Assembly (NCBI RefSeq): GCF_014205635.1
Contig: NZ_JACIIV010000010.1
Coordinates: forward strand, 81,116-145,115
Length of the DNA: 64,000 nucleotides
DNA from: Polymorphobacter multimanifer
GTDB taxonomy: Bacteria > Pseudomonadota > Alphaproteobacteria > Sphingomonadales > Sphingomonadaceae
Reading direction: 5' to 3'
Shown here: positions 55,153 to 64,000 of the stretch, in pieces
Numbering within the stretch: position 1 is the stretch's first letter
Layout: each line of letters starts with the position of its first letter
Notes under the pieces: generated by a model
What the model was told of the DNA's origin: nothing
The model's database searches: none
Seen by the model: the letters and a program-made list of their open reading frames with translations, nothing else
Program-made: the position numbers and the translations under genes

Positions 55153-56153
55153 GCCGCGCCCCCGGTCCAGCCTTCGATGCCGCGCCGGCCACGTGTCAGC
55201 ACATCGAGGCAGGCCATGCGCACCGCAACGCCCATCTCCACCTGCTCGGTGACGGCGGAACGGACGATATCATCGGCAATGGCACTCTCGATCTCGACGC
55301 CGCGGTTCATCGGTCCGGGGTGCATGACGAGCACATCGGGCGCCGCGCGCGCCAGCCGGGCCTCGGTGAGGCCGAAGAAGCGGTAGTATTCACGCGTCGA
55401 AGGCAGAAAGGCGCCAGCCATCCGCTCGGTCTGCAGGCGCAGCATCATCACCACATCGACACCCTCCAGCCCTGCAGCCATGTCGGTGTAGGGATCGGCA
55501 CCGAGACTCTCGATGAACGGCGGCATGAGCGTTGGGGGCGCCACGGCGCGGACCTTGGCGCCGAGCGAGGCGAGCAGCTGGAAGTTGGAGCGCGCCACCC
55601 GGCTGTGCAGGATATCGCCACAGATGGCGACGGTGAGGCCCTCGATGCGGCCCTTGCGGCGACGGATGGTGAGGGCATCGAGCAACGCCTGGGTGGGGTG
55701 CTCGTGGCGACCGTCGCCGGCGTTGAGCACCGGGCAATCGAGCTTCTCGGCGATGAGCTGCACTGCCCCCGAACTGCCGTGGCGGATGACGATGACATCG
55801 GGCCGCATGGCGCCGAGGGTGAGCGCCGTGTCGAGCAGCGTCTCGCCCTTCTTGACGCTCGATCCGGCGACTCCGAGGCTCACGACATCGGCGCCGAGGC
55901 GCTTGCCGGCGATCTCGAAGCTGAGGGCCGTGCGGGTGCTGGGCTCGAAAAAAGCGTTGATCTGGGTGAGCCCGGCGAGCCGATGGTCGGTGCGCGCCGA
56001 GGCCCGGTTGTAATCGACCCATTTCTCGGCTTCCCCGAGCAGATAGAGCATTTCCCAGGGCTTGAGCGCCGAAATGGCGAGAAGGTGGGAATGCGGGAAA
56101 GGATGGGCTCCGCCGGCAAGAGCGGGGTGGTCGGGATGGTGTGCACTGGCCAT
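55149..56153 (-). CDS. pyrB: Aspartate carbamoyltransferase catalytic chain
   Basis: This 334-residue enzyme makes carbamoyl-aspartate in pyrimidine synthesis. It has the carbamoyl-phosphate site [46 protein letters not shown] and [13 protein letters not shown] 56153 gives a normal-length N-terminus. It overlaps pyrX by ATGA, and no pyrI regulatory gene is present. This fits the class of ATCase built from PyrB plus a dihydroorotase-like subunit. Confidence 0.97.
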   Translation of the reverse strand: MASAHHPDHPALAGGAHPFPHSHLLAISALKPWEMLYLLGEAEKWVDYNRASARTDHRLAGLTQINAFFEPSTRTALSFEIAGKRLGADVVSLGVAGSSVKKGETLLDTALTLGAMRPDVIVIRHGSSGAVQLIAEKLDCPVLNAGDGRHEHPTQALLDALTIRRRKGRIEGLTVAICGDILHSRVARSNFQLLASLGAKVRAVAPPTLMPPFIESLGADPYTDMAAGLEGVDVVMMLRLQTERMAGAFLPSTREYYRFFGLTEARLARAAPDVLVMHPGPMNRGVEIESAIADDIVRSAVTEQVEMGVAVRMACLDVLTRGRRGIEGWTGGAA

Positions 56154-56216
56154 TGCAGGCCGGTCTAACGCCCGGGGCGGCGCATGGAAAGGCACGAGGG
56201 CGATTTGCCTCCCAAT

Positions 56217-56249
56217 AAAAAGCCGACGGCCGCGAGGAGGACGCGGCCG
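56217..56249 (-). terminator. Rho-independent terminator of the small exported-protein gene
   Basis: On the minus strand CGGCCGCG and CGCGGCCG form a perfect 8-bp stem with a 7-nt loop, followed by TCGGC and TTTTT. It sits 44 nt beyond the stop of the gene at 56293-56601 and ahead of pyrB, so pyrB should have its own promoter downstream of it. Confidence 0.75.
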
Positions 56250-56292
56250 CCGGGGACCTGACGTGTGGGAGGCACGTCCGGGAGAGCGGCGA

Positions 56293-56601
56293 TCAGCGGC
56301 GGTCGGCGAGCTCGACCGAGGTGTCGAGCTGCGACATCGCGAGGGTGAACTTCTTGCCCGCTTCGAGGCGGCCACCTTCGGCGCAGAGGCGCTCGGCGAG
56401 GCGGACGTTGCGCAGCGCCTTGGCGGCGGCCCTGGGCTCGGCGGTTTCGGCCAGCGAACGGATCTGCTCGGACTGCACGGCGCAGCTCTGGGCGGTGGCA
56501 GCCTGGGCGGTAGCAGCTTGGGCGGGGCTGAACGCCGCGAAGGGCAGCATGGCCGTGGCAGCGAGAGCGACGATGGTGAGGCGATCGATGGTGATGAACA
56601 T
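56293..56601 (-). CDS. Small exported protein of unknown function
   Basis: This 102-residue protein has a signal peptide (about 1-29, ending SPAQAA) followed by a short duplicated ATAQAATAQ stretch. The rest is a charged alpha-helical region with two Cys (about 40 and 73) that could form a disulfide. I do not recognise the family. It has its own terminator and lies divergent from the LysR regulator gene, 100 nt away. The codon pattern and signal peptide support it being a real gene. Confidence 0.7.
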   Translation of the reverse strand: MFITIDRLTIVALAATAMLPFAAFSPAQAATAQAATAQSCAVQSEQIRSLAETAEPRAAAKALRNVRLAERLCAEGGRLEAGKKFTLAMSQLDTSVELADRR

Positions 56602-56701
56602 GACGGGGTTCCTTCCTGTTGTCGGCGGGTTTGCCGTTGCCGATGAACAGGTTTTAAGTCACACTCAGGATGAGCATAATCCGTATAATCCTGGGTGAGC
56701 C

Positions 56702-57643
56702 GTGAAGAACAGCTACACAATCCCGCGTCACCTGCTCGATGGCATCGAGGCCTTCCTGCGAGTGGCCGAGCGGCGCAGCTTTCGCGCCGCGGCCGAGGAC
56801 ATGGGGGTGTCGCCTTCGGCGATCAGCCAGACGGTGCGGGCGCTGGAGGAACGGATGGGGGTGGCGCTGCTTACCCGCACGACGCGCTCGGTGGGGGTGA
56901 CCGAGGCCGGCGCCCGGCTGCTCGCCGACGCAGCACCTGCCTTTGCCGGGCTGGTTGCGGCGTGGGACAGTGCGCGCACGCTGGGGGACCGGCCGGCCGG
57001 GCTGCTGCGCATCAACATGCCGCGCGCGGTGGTGCCGATCCTCATCGAGCCGATCATCGCCAGCTTCTGCGATCAGTATCCGGATGTGGATGTGGAAATT
57101 GCTGCGGAGGACGGGCTGGTCGATCTGGCGGCGAGCGGATTCGATGCGGGCATCCGTATTGGCGAGATGCTCGAGGCCGACATGATCGCGGTGCGGCTTT
57201 CGGATGCGTTTCGCTACATCGTCGTGGGGTCCCCCGGCTATATCCAGCGGTGCGGGCGTCCATTGGCTGCAGCAGACCTGAAGCAGCATGATTGCATCCG
57301 GATGCGCTTCCAGAGCGGCATCATCGCACCCTGGCGCTTTGCCGAGGCCGGGCGGGGCTTTGATGTGACCGTGAAAGGGCGGATCATCAGCAACGACATG
57401 CGGACGACGATCGCCATGGCGCTGCGCGGGCTGGGGCTCGCCTATGTGTCGGAGCCGCTGGTGGAGGAGGAGATCGAGCAGGGGCTGCTAGAACCCGTGC
57501 TCGGCCATCTCGCGGTCTCGAGCCCGGGGCTCTTTCTCTTCTATCCCGGCCGGGCGCAGGTTCTGCCCAAGCTGCGCGCCTTCATCGATCATGTGAAGGC
57601 GCATATGCTGGCCGGCACCTTTCCGGCGTTGCCGCATGGCTGA
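56702..57643 (+). CDS. LysR-family transcriptional regulator
   Basis: This 313-residue regulator has an N-terminal winged HTH ([20 protein letters not shown] then [20 protein letters not shown]) and a LysR substrate-binding domain (about 95-300, with [20 protein letters not shown] and [19 protein letters not shown]). The start is GTG 56702. It is divergent from the small exported protein gene, a common arrangement for a LysR target, and convergent with the diguanylate cyclase gene. The ligand is unknown. Confidence 0.92.
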   Translation: MKNSYTIPRHLLDGIEAFLRVAERRSFRAAAEDMGVSPSAISQTVRALEERMGVALLTRTTRSVGVTEAGARLLADAAPAFAGLVAAWDSARTLGDRPAGLLRINMPRAVVPILIEPIIASFCDQYPDVDVEIAAEDGLVDLAASGFDAGIRIGEMLEADMIAVRLSDAFRYIVVGSPGYIQRCGRPLAAADLKQHDCIRMRFQSGIIAPWRFAEAGRGFDVTVKGRIISNDMRTTIAMALRGLGLAYVSEPLVEEEIEQGLLEPVLGHLAVSSPGLFLFYPGRAQVLPKLRAFIDHVKAHMLAGTFPALPHG

Positions 57644-57645
57644 GA

Positions 57646-59283
57646 TCAGGCGGCGATGATCCTGTTCCGGCCCGCTGCCTTGGCGGCATAGAGGCGGCGG
57701 TCGGCGGTTTCGAGCAGCGCATCGAGCACGACGCCATCCTCTGGCCATTGCGCCACGCCGGCGGAGAAGGTGATGCGCGGGCCATCACCGGCGCGCTGGA
57801 ACTCGGCGCGCCCAAGGGAGGCCTGGATCGAGGCGATGCGCCTGGCGATCGATTCATTCTCGCCGTGGGGGAACAGCAGCAGGAACTCCTCGCCACCGAT
57901 GCGGAAGATGGGCTCGAGTGGACTGACGCTCTCCTCGAGGAAGCGCGCCACATCGCGCAGCACCCGGTCCCCTGCCGCATGGCCATGGAGATCGTTCCAG
58001 CGCTTGAAATGGTCGATGTCGATGAGCACCGCCACCACCTTGCGCTGCTCGCGCGCTGCCTGCTCGGTGCAATGGGCAAAGACCGATGGCAGGGAGAGGC
58101 GGTTGCGGACGCGGGTGAGCGGATCGAACTCGGCGGCCTCGCGGAGTGCGGCCTGCATCGCGGTCGAGGTTTCGAGCTGGCGCATGTTGCTGGCCAGTTC
58201 GGCTTCGAGATCGCGGTACCGCTGCTCCTCGACGGTAACATCGCTCATCAGCAGCACGGTGCCGATCGGCTCCTGGTTGTGCGACAGCGGCTTGGCGATC
58301 GGGATGGCATCGACATCGAAATAGCGCCCGGCGACCGCGATCCGCCGGCCGTGTGCGATACGAAGCACTCCGCCATCGAAGGTGACAGCCGGGCGCAGCG
58401 CGGCGAGATCGGTGATCGGGCCGCCGATGCGCGCGACGGTTTCGAGGAAAATGTCCTTGGCCACGGCGTTGACGGCGATGATCTGCCCATCGGCATCGAC
58501 GATCAGCGCCGGGCTGCGCATGTTGGCGAAGATCAGCTCGGAACCGACATTCACGATGTTGAACACCCGGTTGGTGACGATGAGCAGCGAGAACAGCAAC
58601 AGCACGAAGAAGAAGGAGAATGGCGTCGGGTCAAGGCCGTAGAAGCGCTGGCCGAACACATTATAGGCGATGTTGGGAATGAAGATGGTGCAGGTTATGA
58701 GAACCGGAAAGGCGAAATACAGCCGGAATTGCGGCGCCGTGCGCACCAGACCGAAGACGAGCACCAGCAACGTTCCGATGATCATCGCATAGAGCAGCAC
58801 CGTGATGGCATCGAGCACGGGGCCATGGGTGTAGTTGACATAGGGATTGCCGACGCTGTCGACTGCGATGCTCGTGTCGGAGTAGAAGAGGCCGTGCAGC
58901 GGATTGGTCAACGCGATGGCGGTCACCGCCACGGGCACGACGCAGAGCAGCAGGATTTCGATTGCCCGCGCCTGCCGCGCGACGCTGAAGGCATAATGGT
59001 AGATGAAAAATGCCCAGACGATCGGGAGAGAGGTGATGCCCAGATAGGCGAGCCCCGCAAACACCGGGCGGCATTGCAGGGTTGGGCTGAGCATTTCCAT
59101 GGTCACGGCTGTCAGCCAGATGATCATCGCGGCATGGGCGAGGAGAAAATAATCCTTGCCGAAAAAAGAGCGCTGGTGCGCATTGGCGTAACCCACCAGC
59201 GCCAGCCCGACCATTGTCAGCAGCGGCAGCCAGGCGAGGCCTTGCGGCACCGCGAAAGTGAGACAATCAGCTATGGTTACCAT
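57646..59283 (-). CDS. Membrane-bound PAS-GGDEF diguanylate cyclase
   Basis: This 545-residue signalling protein should make cyclic di-GMP. The N-terminal half (about 10-245) has seven or eight membrane helices of the 7TM histidine-kinase-N type. A PAS-like domain (about 250-365, IVDADGQIIAVNAVAKDIFL) and a short coiled segment follow. The GGDEF domain (about 390-540) has the active-site motif GGEEF in FRIGGEEFLLLF and DIDHFKRWNDLHGHAAGD. No upstream RxxD inhibitory site is obvious. It stands alone. Confidence 0.92.
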   Translation of the reverse strand: MVTIADCLTFAVPQGLAWLPLLTMVGLALVGYANAHQRSFFGKDYFLLAHAAMIIWLTAVTMEMLSPTLQCRPVFAGLAYLGITSLPIVWAFFIYHYAFSVARQARAIEILLLCVVPVAVTAIALTNPLHGLFYSDTSIAVDSVGNPYVNYTHGPVLDAITVLLYAMIIGTLLVLVFGLVRTAPQFRLYFAFPVLITCTIFIPNIAYNVFGQRFYGLDPTPFSFFFVLLLFSLLIVTNRVFNIVNVGSELIFANMRSPALIVDADGQIIAVNAVAKDIFLETVARIGGPITDLAALRPAVTFDGGVLRIAHGRRIAVAGRYFDVDAIPIAKPLSHNQEPIGTVLLMSDVTVEEQRYRDLEAELASNMRQLETSTAMQAALREAAEFDPLTRVRNRLSLPSVFAHCTEQAAREQRKVVAVLIDIDHFKRWNDLHGHAAGDRVLRDVARFLEESVSPLEPIFRIGGEEFLLLFPHGENESIARRIASIQASLGRAEFQRAGDGPRITFSAGVAQWPEDGVVLDALLETADRRLYAAKAAGRNRIIAA

Positions 59284-59387
59284 AAATTAACTTCATGGTG
59301 GTGCTCCACCTCCGTGCCAGTGCTGCAAGCTACGACCACATATACGTCCCTATTATACTTTCGCTTCTGAAATAATGATTTAAACTG

Positions 59388-59864
59388 TTATTTCTTGTCC
59401 GCCGCGGAACCGGCGGTCGGATCCGCAGCTGTCAGCGACGCTTCAACCCGGGCGAGCAGGACCTTGAGTTGCGTGGCCTCGGCGGGATCGAGACATGCGA
59501 AGATCGCTGCTTCCATCGCCTTGGCGCGGGGTGCCACCAGTGCATGCAGCCCCCGGCCGGCATCGGTGAGGCTGAGCGCCCGTGCCCTGGCATCGCGGGC
59601 ATCGGCCAGACGTGTCACCAACCCGCGCCCTTCGAGGGCGCGCGCGGCGCGGCTGACGCTCACCTTGTCCATCCGCGTGCGTTCGCCGATGGCTGCCTGG
59701 CTCAGCCCATCGGCCTCGGCCAGCACCGCCACCAGCCGCCACTCGGGCACGCTCAGCCCGAACAGTGACCGATAGGCGCCCGCCACATGATCGCTGACAA
59801 GATTCGACGTGACCGACAGGCGATAGGGCAGAAAATCGTCGAGCCGGAGCGGAGTGGCGGTCAT
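59388..59864 (-). CDS. MarR-family transcriptional regulator
   Basis: This 158-residue regulator has a winged HTH (VPEWRLVAVLAEADGLSQAA then IGERTRMDKVSVSRAARALE and DARDARARALSLTDAGR). It is divergent from hpd with 81 nt between the starts. Two near-identical palindromes lie in that gap, so it probably represses hpd-maiA and itself in the absence of an aromatic ligand such as homogentisate. ATG 59864 is the family-typical start; farther in-frame codons run over the hpd promoter. Confidence 0.9.
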   Translation of the reverse strand: MTATPLRLDDFLPYRLSVTSNLVSDHVAGAYRSLFGLSVPEWRLVAVLAEADGLSQAAIGERTRMDKVSVSRAARALEGRGLVTRLADARDARARALSLTDAGRGLHALVAPRAKAMEAAIFACLDPAEATQLKVLLARVEASLTAADPTAGSAADKK

Positions 59865-59871
59865 GCGGTGA

Positions 59872-59889
59872 TGGTAACATTTGACACCA
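59872..59889. promoter_or_regulatory. Palindromic operator 1 (probable MarR site)
   Basis: TGGTAACATTTGACACCA is an imperfect palindrome (6 of 8 arm pairs). It overlaps the -35 hexamer of hpd and shares the pattern TGGTAnCA-N2-TGAnACCA with operator 2. Confidence 0.6.
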
Positions 59890-59909
59890 TCGCGGCAATC
59901 CATGATATT
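59881..59909 (+). promoter_or_regulatory. Promoter of the hpd operon
   Basis: TTGACA (59881-59886) is followed after 17 nt by GATATT (59904-59909), placing the start near 59916, about 30 nt before the hpd ATG. Operator 1 overlaps the -35 and operator 2 begins at the end of the -10. Confidence 0.6.
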
Positions 59910-59926
59910 GGTATCAACTGAAACCA
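59909..59926. promoter_or_regulatory. Palindromic operator 2 (probable MarR site)
   Basis: TGGTATCAACTGAAACCA is an imperfect palindrome (7 of 8 arm pairs), centred 37 bp from operator 1 and covering the likely transcription start of hpd. Confidence 0.65.
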
Positions 59927-59945
59927 TTTGTGACGGGGATGTTGC

Positions 59946-61043
59946 ATGGCCGATCTGTTTGAAAATCCGCTGGGCCTCGATGGCTTCGAGTTCGTCGAGT
60001 TTGCAGCGCCACAAAAGGGCGTGCTCGAGCCGATGTTTGCAGCACTCGGCTTTGCCCATGTCGCGACCCATCGCTCCAAGGATGTGCAGCTCTGGCGCCA
60101 GGGCGGCATCAATCTCATCGCCAATTACGAGCCCGGCAGCCCCGCCGCCTATTTCGCTGCCGAGCATGGCGCCTCGGCGTGCGGCATGGGCTTCCGCGTG
60201 CGCAACGCTGCTCAGGCCTATGCCGAGGCATTGAAGCGCGGCGCCGAGCCGGTGGAAACGCGCACCGGGCCGATGGAGCTGCGGCTGCCCGCCATCCGCG
60301 GCATCGGCGGCGCCATCATCTACCTCATCGACCGCTACGGCGACGGGCTGAGCATCTACGACATCGATTTCGACTGGCTGCCGGAGGCGTCGCGCAAGCC
60401 CGAGGGCGCCGGGCTGATCGAGATCGATCACCTCACCCACAATGTCTATGGCGGCCGCATGGACCATTGGGCGGGCTTTTATGAGCGCATCTTCAACTTC
60501 CGCGAGATCCGCTTCTTCGACATCAAGGGCGAATACACCGGCCTCACCTCACGCGCGATGACCGCCCCCGACGGCCGGATTCGCATTCCCCTGAACGAGG
60601 AATCGAAGGGCGGCTCGGGGCAGATCGACGAGTTTTTGCGGGCCTATAATGGTGAAGGCATCCAGCACATCGCCTTTTCGTGCACCGATCTTCCGGCGGT
60701 GTGGGACCGGTTGAAGGCGCTCGGCATCGAGTTCATGAAGCCGCCCCCCGCCACTTACTATGCGATGCTCGACCAGCGGCTGCCGAACCATGGCGAGCCG
60801 GTCGATGCGCTGCAATCGCGCGGACTGCTGCTCGATGGCAGCACCGAGGCCGGCGACACAAGGCTGCTGGTGCAGATCTTCTCCGCCCCCATGGTCGGCC
60901 CGCTGTTCTTCGAGTTCATCGAGCGCAAGGGCGACAGCGGCTTTGGCGAAGGCAATTTCACGGCCCTGTTCAAGTCGATCGAGCGCGACCAGCTCGAGCG
61001 CGGCATCATTGGTGGCGAGCTGCTTGGGGCTGAACCCGCATGA
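59946..61043 (+). CDS. hpd: 4-hydroxyphenylpyruvate dioxygenase
   Basis: This 365-residue Fe(II) enzyme converts 4-hydroxyphenylpyruvate to homogentisate in tyrosine breakdown. The iron ligands are visible as His162 ([11 protein letters not shown]), His241 (GIQHIAFSC) and Glu323 ([13 protein letters not shown]). Length and two-domain VOC architecture match bacterial HPPD. It is the first gene of a four-gene operon and overlaps the next gene by ATGA. GGGGAT precedes the ATG. Regulation by the divergent MarR protein is likely. Confidence 0.97.
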   Translation: MADLFENPLGLDGFEFVEFAAPQKGVLEPMFAALGFAHVATHRSKDVQLWRQGGINLIANYEPGSPAAYFAAEHGASACGMGFRVRNAAQAYAEALKRGAEPVETRTGPMELRLPAIRGIGGAIIYLIDRYGDGLSIYDIDFDWLPEASRKPEGAGLIEIDHLTHNVYGGRMDHWAGFYERIFNFREIRFFDIKGEYTGLTSRAMTAPDGRIRIPLNEESKGGSGQIDEFLRAYNGEGIQHIAFSCTDLPAVWDRLKALGIEFMKPPPATYYAMLDQRLPNHGEPVDALQSRGLLLDGSTEAGDTRLLVQIFSAPMVGPLFFEFIERKGDSGFGEGNFTALFKSIERDQLERGIIGGELLGAEPA

Positions 61044-61597
61044 GCCACGCTGTCCAGCTTTCGCGCATCCACCATGTCGCGTACCGGTGCAAGGATGCCG
61101 CCGAGACGGTCGGCTTCTACGAGCGCGTGCTCGGCATGACCTTCACCACGGCGTTTGCCGAGGATCATGTGCCCTCCACTGGCGCCTATGACCCCTACAT
61201 GCACGTGTTCCTCGATTGCGGCGGCGGCAATGTGCTGGCGTTTTTCGAGCTTCCCGAGCAGCCGGCGATGGGGCGCGACGCCAACACTCCCGAATGGGTG
61301 CAGCATATCGCCTTCGAGGTGCCGTCGATGGACGCGCTGCTTGCCGCCAAGGCGCATCTCGAGGCCGAAGGCATCACCGTGCTCGGGCCGACGCATCATG
61401 GCATCTTCAAGTCGATCTATTTCTTCGATCCCAACGGACATCGGCTCGAACTGGCAGCCAACATCGGCACGCCCGAGCAGCTCGCCGAGCTGGCGCGGGT
61501 GGCGCGGCCGATGCTTGATGAATGGTCGCAGACGAAACGGGCGCCGCGCCATGCGGCCTGGTTGCATGCCCCGGAATTCCAGGAGGGCGCCGAATGA
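61040..61597 (+). CDS. VOC-family (glyoxalase/extradiol-dioxygenase-like) protein
   Basis: This 185-residue single VOC domain has a plausible complete metal set: His12 (RIHHVAYRC), Glu70 (VLAFFELPE), His89 (VQHIAFEV) and Glu137 (GHRLELAAN), like glyoxalase I (two His, two Glu). It overlaps hpd at its start and fahA at its end, both by ATGA, so it is firmly in the tyrosine operon. The role is not established; it could act on a pathway by-product or another ring-fission step. Homogentisate 1,2-dioxygenase would be expected here but is a different, larger protein. Confidence 0.82.
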   Translation: MSHAVQLSRIHHVAYRCKDAAETVGFYERVLGMTFTTAFAEDHVPSTGAYDPYMHVFLDCGGGNVLAFFELPEQPAMGRDANTPEWVQHIAFEVPSMDALLAAKAHLEAEGITVLGPTHHGIFKSIYFFDPNGHRLELAANIGTPEQLAELARVARPMLDEWSQTKRAPRHAAWLHAPEFQEGAE

Positions 61598-62868
61598 TCG
61601 ACCACAGCCATGATCCCGCCCTGCCCTGCTGGGTGCCGGGTGCGACCGACCATCCCGAATTTCCGATTCAGAACCTGCCGCTCGGGGTGTTTTCCGATGG
61701 GGAAGGCGATGCACGCATTGGCACGCGCATCGGTGACCATGTGCTCGATCTGCGCGGGCTTGCCGAAATGGGGCTGGTGCCGCCCGAACTCGGCAGCCTT
61801 TCGGACACCACGCTCAACAGCCTGCTTGCACGCCCTGCGGCCGACCGGCTGGCGCTGCGCCATGCCCTGTCGGCGCTGCTTTCGGACGGCGGCCAGGCGG
61901 CGCGGATCGTGCACCTTCTCCACCGCATCGACAGCGTGACGATGCAGCTGCCCGCCGCGATCGGCGACTATACCGACTTCTATGCCGGCATTCATCACGC
62001 CGAAAACATCGGCAAGCTGTTCCGCCCCGATGCGCCGTTGCTTCCCAATTACAAGCACATTCCCATCGGCTACCACGGCCGCGCCTCTTCGGTGACCGTG
62101 GGCGACGTGCCCGTCCGCTGGCCGCACGGGCAGCGCGCCGGGCCGGAGGGGCCGAGCTTCGGCCCCAGCCAGCGGCTCGATTACGAGCTGGAGCTTGGCA
62201 TCTGGGTCGGCCCCGGCAATGCGCACGGCGAGCCCATCGCCATCGACGCAGCGCCCGAGCATATCGCCGGTTTCTGCCTGCTCAACGACTGGTCGGCGCG
62301 CGATCTGCAGGCGTGGGAATATCAGCCGCTCGGGCCGTTCCTGGCGAAGAGTTTTCATACGACGATCTCGCCCTGGATCATCACCGCCGAGGCGATGGCG
62401 CCGTTCCGCATCGCGCAGACGCCGCGGCCCGAGGGCGACCCGCGCCCCCTGCCCTATCTCTGGTCGGATGCCGACCAGGCCAGCGGCGCGCTGGCGCTGA
62501 ACCTCGAAGTGCTGATCGAGACCGCCGCGATGCGCGAGAACGGCCTCGCTCCGCACCGGCTGAGCGTCGGCCCGGCGAGCAACCTCTACTGGACCCCGGC
62601 GCAGATGCTCGCCCACCATGCCAGCAACGGCTGCCCATTGAACCCCGGCGATCTGCTCGGCACCGGCACGATCAGCACCCCCACGCCGGACGGTCGGGGG
62701 AGCCTGATGGAGATCAGCGAGGGCGGCAAGTCTCCGTTGACGCTTCCGAACGGCGAAACGCGCACCTTCCTGCAGCCCGGCGACCGCATTATCATGCGCG
62801 CGATGGCGCAAGCGACCGGGGCGGCCTCCATCGGTTTCGGCGAGTGCAGTGCCGAGGTGGTCGCATGA
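61594..62868 (+). CDS. fahA: Fumarylacetoacetase
   Basis: This 424-residue hydrolase splits fumarylacetoacetate into fumarate and acetoacetate, the last step of homogentisate breakdown. It has the FAH N-terminal domain, DFYAGIHHAENIGKLFRP, YKHIPIGYHGRASSV (catalytic region), the metal-binding segment DYELELGIWVG and FNDWSARDLQ-like LLNDWSARDLQAWEYQPLGP. ATG 61594 overlaps the VOC stop, and the gene end overlaps maiA (ATGA). Confidence 0.96.
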   Translation: MIDHSHDPALPCWVPGATDHPEFPIQNLPLGVFSDGEGDARIGTRIGDHVLDLRGLAEMGLVPPELGSLSDTTLNSLLARPAADRLALRHALSALLSDGGQAARIVHLLHRIDSVTMQLPAAIGDYTDFYAGIHHAENIGKLFRPDAPLLPNYKHIPIGYHGRASSVTVGDVPVRWPHGQRAGPEGPSFGPSQRLDYELELGIWVGPGNAHGEPIAIDAAPEHIAGFCLLNDWSARDLQAWEYQPLGPFLAKSFHTTISPWIITAEAMAPFRIAQTPRPEGDPRPLPYLWSDADQASGALALNLEVLIETAAMRENGLAPHRLSVGPASNLYWTPAQMLAHHASNGCPLNPGDLLGTGTISTPTPDGRGSLMEISEGGKSPLTLPNGETRTFLQPGDRIIMRAMAQATGAASIGFGECSAEVVA

Positions 62869-63485
62869 TCTTCCACGAATATTGGCGCTCGGGTGCGGCC
62901 TGGCGGGTGCGCATGGCGCTCGGCCTCAAGGGCCTCACCGTCACCAGCGTCACCCATGATCTGCGCACCGGGGAGCAGCGCGACGCCGGCTATACCGCGC
63001 TCAACCCGCAAGGGCTGGTGCCGGCGATCGAGGCCGATGGCGGGATCATCACGCAAAGCCTTGCCATTCTCGAATGGCTCGAAGAGACGCACCCGACCCC
63101 GCCGCTGCTCCCCGCCGAGCCGATGGCACGCGCGCAGGTGCGGAGCATGTGCGGGCTGATCGCTTGCGATATCCACCCGCTGCAGAATTTGCGCGTCCAG
63201 CAATGGCTCAAGGCCGAGGGCGCGGATGTTGCGGCCTGGAATACGCGCTGGATCGGCGATGGGCTGGTGGCGCTGGACACGCTGGTGGCGGCACAGGGCG
63301 GCGGCTTCTGCCATGGCGGCACCCCGACGATGGCGGACTGCCTGCTGCTGCCGCAGCTCTACAGCGCGCGCCGCTTCGGAGTAGAGGTGGACGGGTTCAA
63401 GGCGCTGCTGGCAGTCGAAGCGCGGGCGATGACGGTGCCGGCAATTGCGGCGTCGCACCCGGAGCGGCACCCGGACGCGGACTAG
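62865..63485 (+). CDS. maiA: Maleylacetoacetate isomerase (zeta-class GST)
   Basis: This 206-residue glutathione-dependent isomerase turns maleylacetoacetate into fumarylacetoacetate. The N-terminal thioredoxin-like domain has YWRSGAAWRVRMALGLKGL, matching the zeta GST motif although the usual SSC/SSA reads SGA here. NPQGLVPAIEADGGIITQSL follows. The C-terminal domain has CDIHPLQNLRVQQWL and the conserved GGTPTMADCLLLPQL. It is the last gene of the operon, with no clear terminator after it. Confidence 0.93.
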   Translation: MIFHEYWRSGAAWRVRMALGLKGLTVTSVTHDLRTGEQRDAGYTALNPQGLVPAIEADGGIITQSLAILEWLEETHPTPPLLPAEPMARAQVRSMCGLIACDIHPLQNLRVQQWLKAEGADVAAWNTRWIGDGLVALDTLVAAQGGGFCHGGTPTMADCLLLPQLYSARRFGVEVDGFKALLAVEARAMTVPAIAASHPERHPDAD

Positions 63486-63548
63486 GCCGTGGGCGCACAA
63501 AATGTGAATGGCCGGAACGGGTGGCAAGGGGACGTTTAGTAGGCTTAT

Positions 63549-63863
63549 TCAGACTCCCCCACTCGACATCGCCCCATACCATACGAACGCAAGTAAGATC
63601 GCCACCATCCATGCCGTCGCAGAAACGACGACTGAACGTGAACGGCGGATAGCAACAAGAACGAATGCTGGCAAACCTACGCCAGCGATAAGAAATCCAA
63701 GCGACCCATATCGATACCAAAGTTCTTGCTCGGGGCTCGAATAGGGACCCTGCACCATGCTTGCGGTGAGTAGACCTATAATTGCCACGTTGACGGCGAG
63801 CATTGTCCAGGCGCAGCCGACGCCTCCAACATGCTTCTGCTCGATCGAGTCCCTAGGTTCCAT
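63549..63863 (-). CDS. Small membrane protein of unknown function
   Basis: This 104-residue protein has three predicted membrane helices (about 20-37, 55-72, 80-97). I do not recognise a family. It is convergent with maiA. Base composition near it is less GC-rich than the neighbouring genes. It is kept because the helices are well formed, but the call is only moderately supported. Confidence 0.5.
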   Translation of the reverse strand: MEPRDSIEQKHVGGVGCAWTMLAVNVAIIGLLTASMVQGPYSSPEQELWYRYGSLGFLIAGVGLPAFVLVAIRRSRSVVVSATAWMVAILLAFVWYGAMSSGGV

Positions 63864-64000
63864 TTGAGCAACGTGGCCGTTTTTACGAACGTCCGCAACT
63901 TGGGCGATTGTGTTGAAGAAGTCAGCGTTGTTCGCGGGCCGATAGGGCGATGTGAGCGGTGCGAGCGCGGGCGGTGTCGTTCAGGCCGGCACCGGATGCA

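Overview
The window is about 64 kb of GC-rich DNA from an alphaproteobacterium, most likely a member of the Sphingomonadales. This is an inference from gene content: a tig-clpP-clpX block, a single-chain indolepyruvate:ferredoxin oxidoreductase, a PEP-CTERM protein of the short proteobacterial type, multiple TldD-like proteins with Tat signals, and a pyrB-pyrX pair. Most of it looks like chromosomal core or shell sequence. I see no prophage, transposase, CRISPR array or plasmid replication gene.

Layout. 1-10.4 kb (minus): a two-partner secretion operon of two small OmpA-like periplasmic proteins, a TpsB outer-membrane transporter and a giant TpsA exoprotein that runs off the left edge. 10.7-12.5 kb (plus): a translationally coupled pair, an exported DUF6795-like protein and a class 3 lipase with an unusual hydrophobic tail. 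12.8-15.0 kb: a PEP-CTERM protein, a decayed membrane-anchored AraC regulator with three visible lesions, a signal-peptide-only remnant and tRNA-Ser(GGA). 15.2-18.2 kb: a 722-residue flagellin and a pseudouridine synthase. 18.3-25.4 kb (minus): an acylase / S9 peptidase / RpiR-regulator set and an LpxH-like hydrolase coupled to a glycosyltransferase.

25.5-37.9 kb (minus) is the most distinctive part. Nine tightly packed genes encode two Tat-exported TldD-like metalloproteases, a TldE partner without a signal, an exported DUF4159 protein, a MoxR ATPase, a DUF58 protein, a BatA-like membrane protein, a DUF4175 protein and a last membrane protein with a glutamine-amidotransferase-like middle region. 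The stop/start overlaps argue for one co-expressed envelope system. It is my main candidate for an under-described system.

38.0-45.5 kb: a secreted alpha-amino-acid-ester-hydrolase-like enzyme, DoxX, a chromate transporter, then clpX, clpP, tig and tRNA-Leu(UAG). 45.6-52.9 kb: formate-tetrahydrofolate ligase, a phospholipase D-like / EEP nuclease-like pair, and the indolepyruvate oxidoreductase. 52.9-56.2 kb (minus): pyrB, a dihydroorotase-like gene without the metal-binding HxH (pyrX type), and a Sel1/SPOR protein, all overlapping. 56.3-59.3 kb: a small exported protein, a LysR regulator and a membrane diguanylate cyclase. 59.4-63.5 kb: a MarR regulator divergent from a tyrosine/homogentisate pathway operon (hpd, a VOC protein, fahA, maiA). 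Two matching 18-bp palindromes frame the hpd promoter. Homogentisate dioxygenase itself is not in the window. The last 0.5 kb holds a small membrane protein of unknown function.
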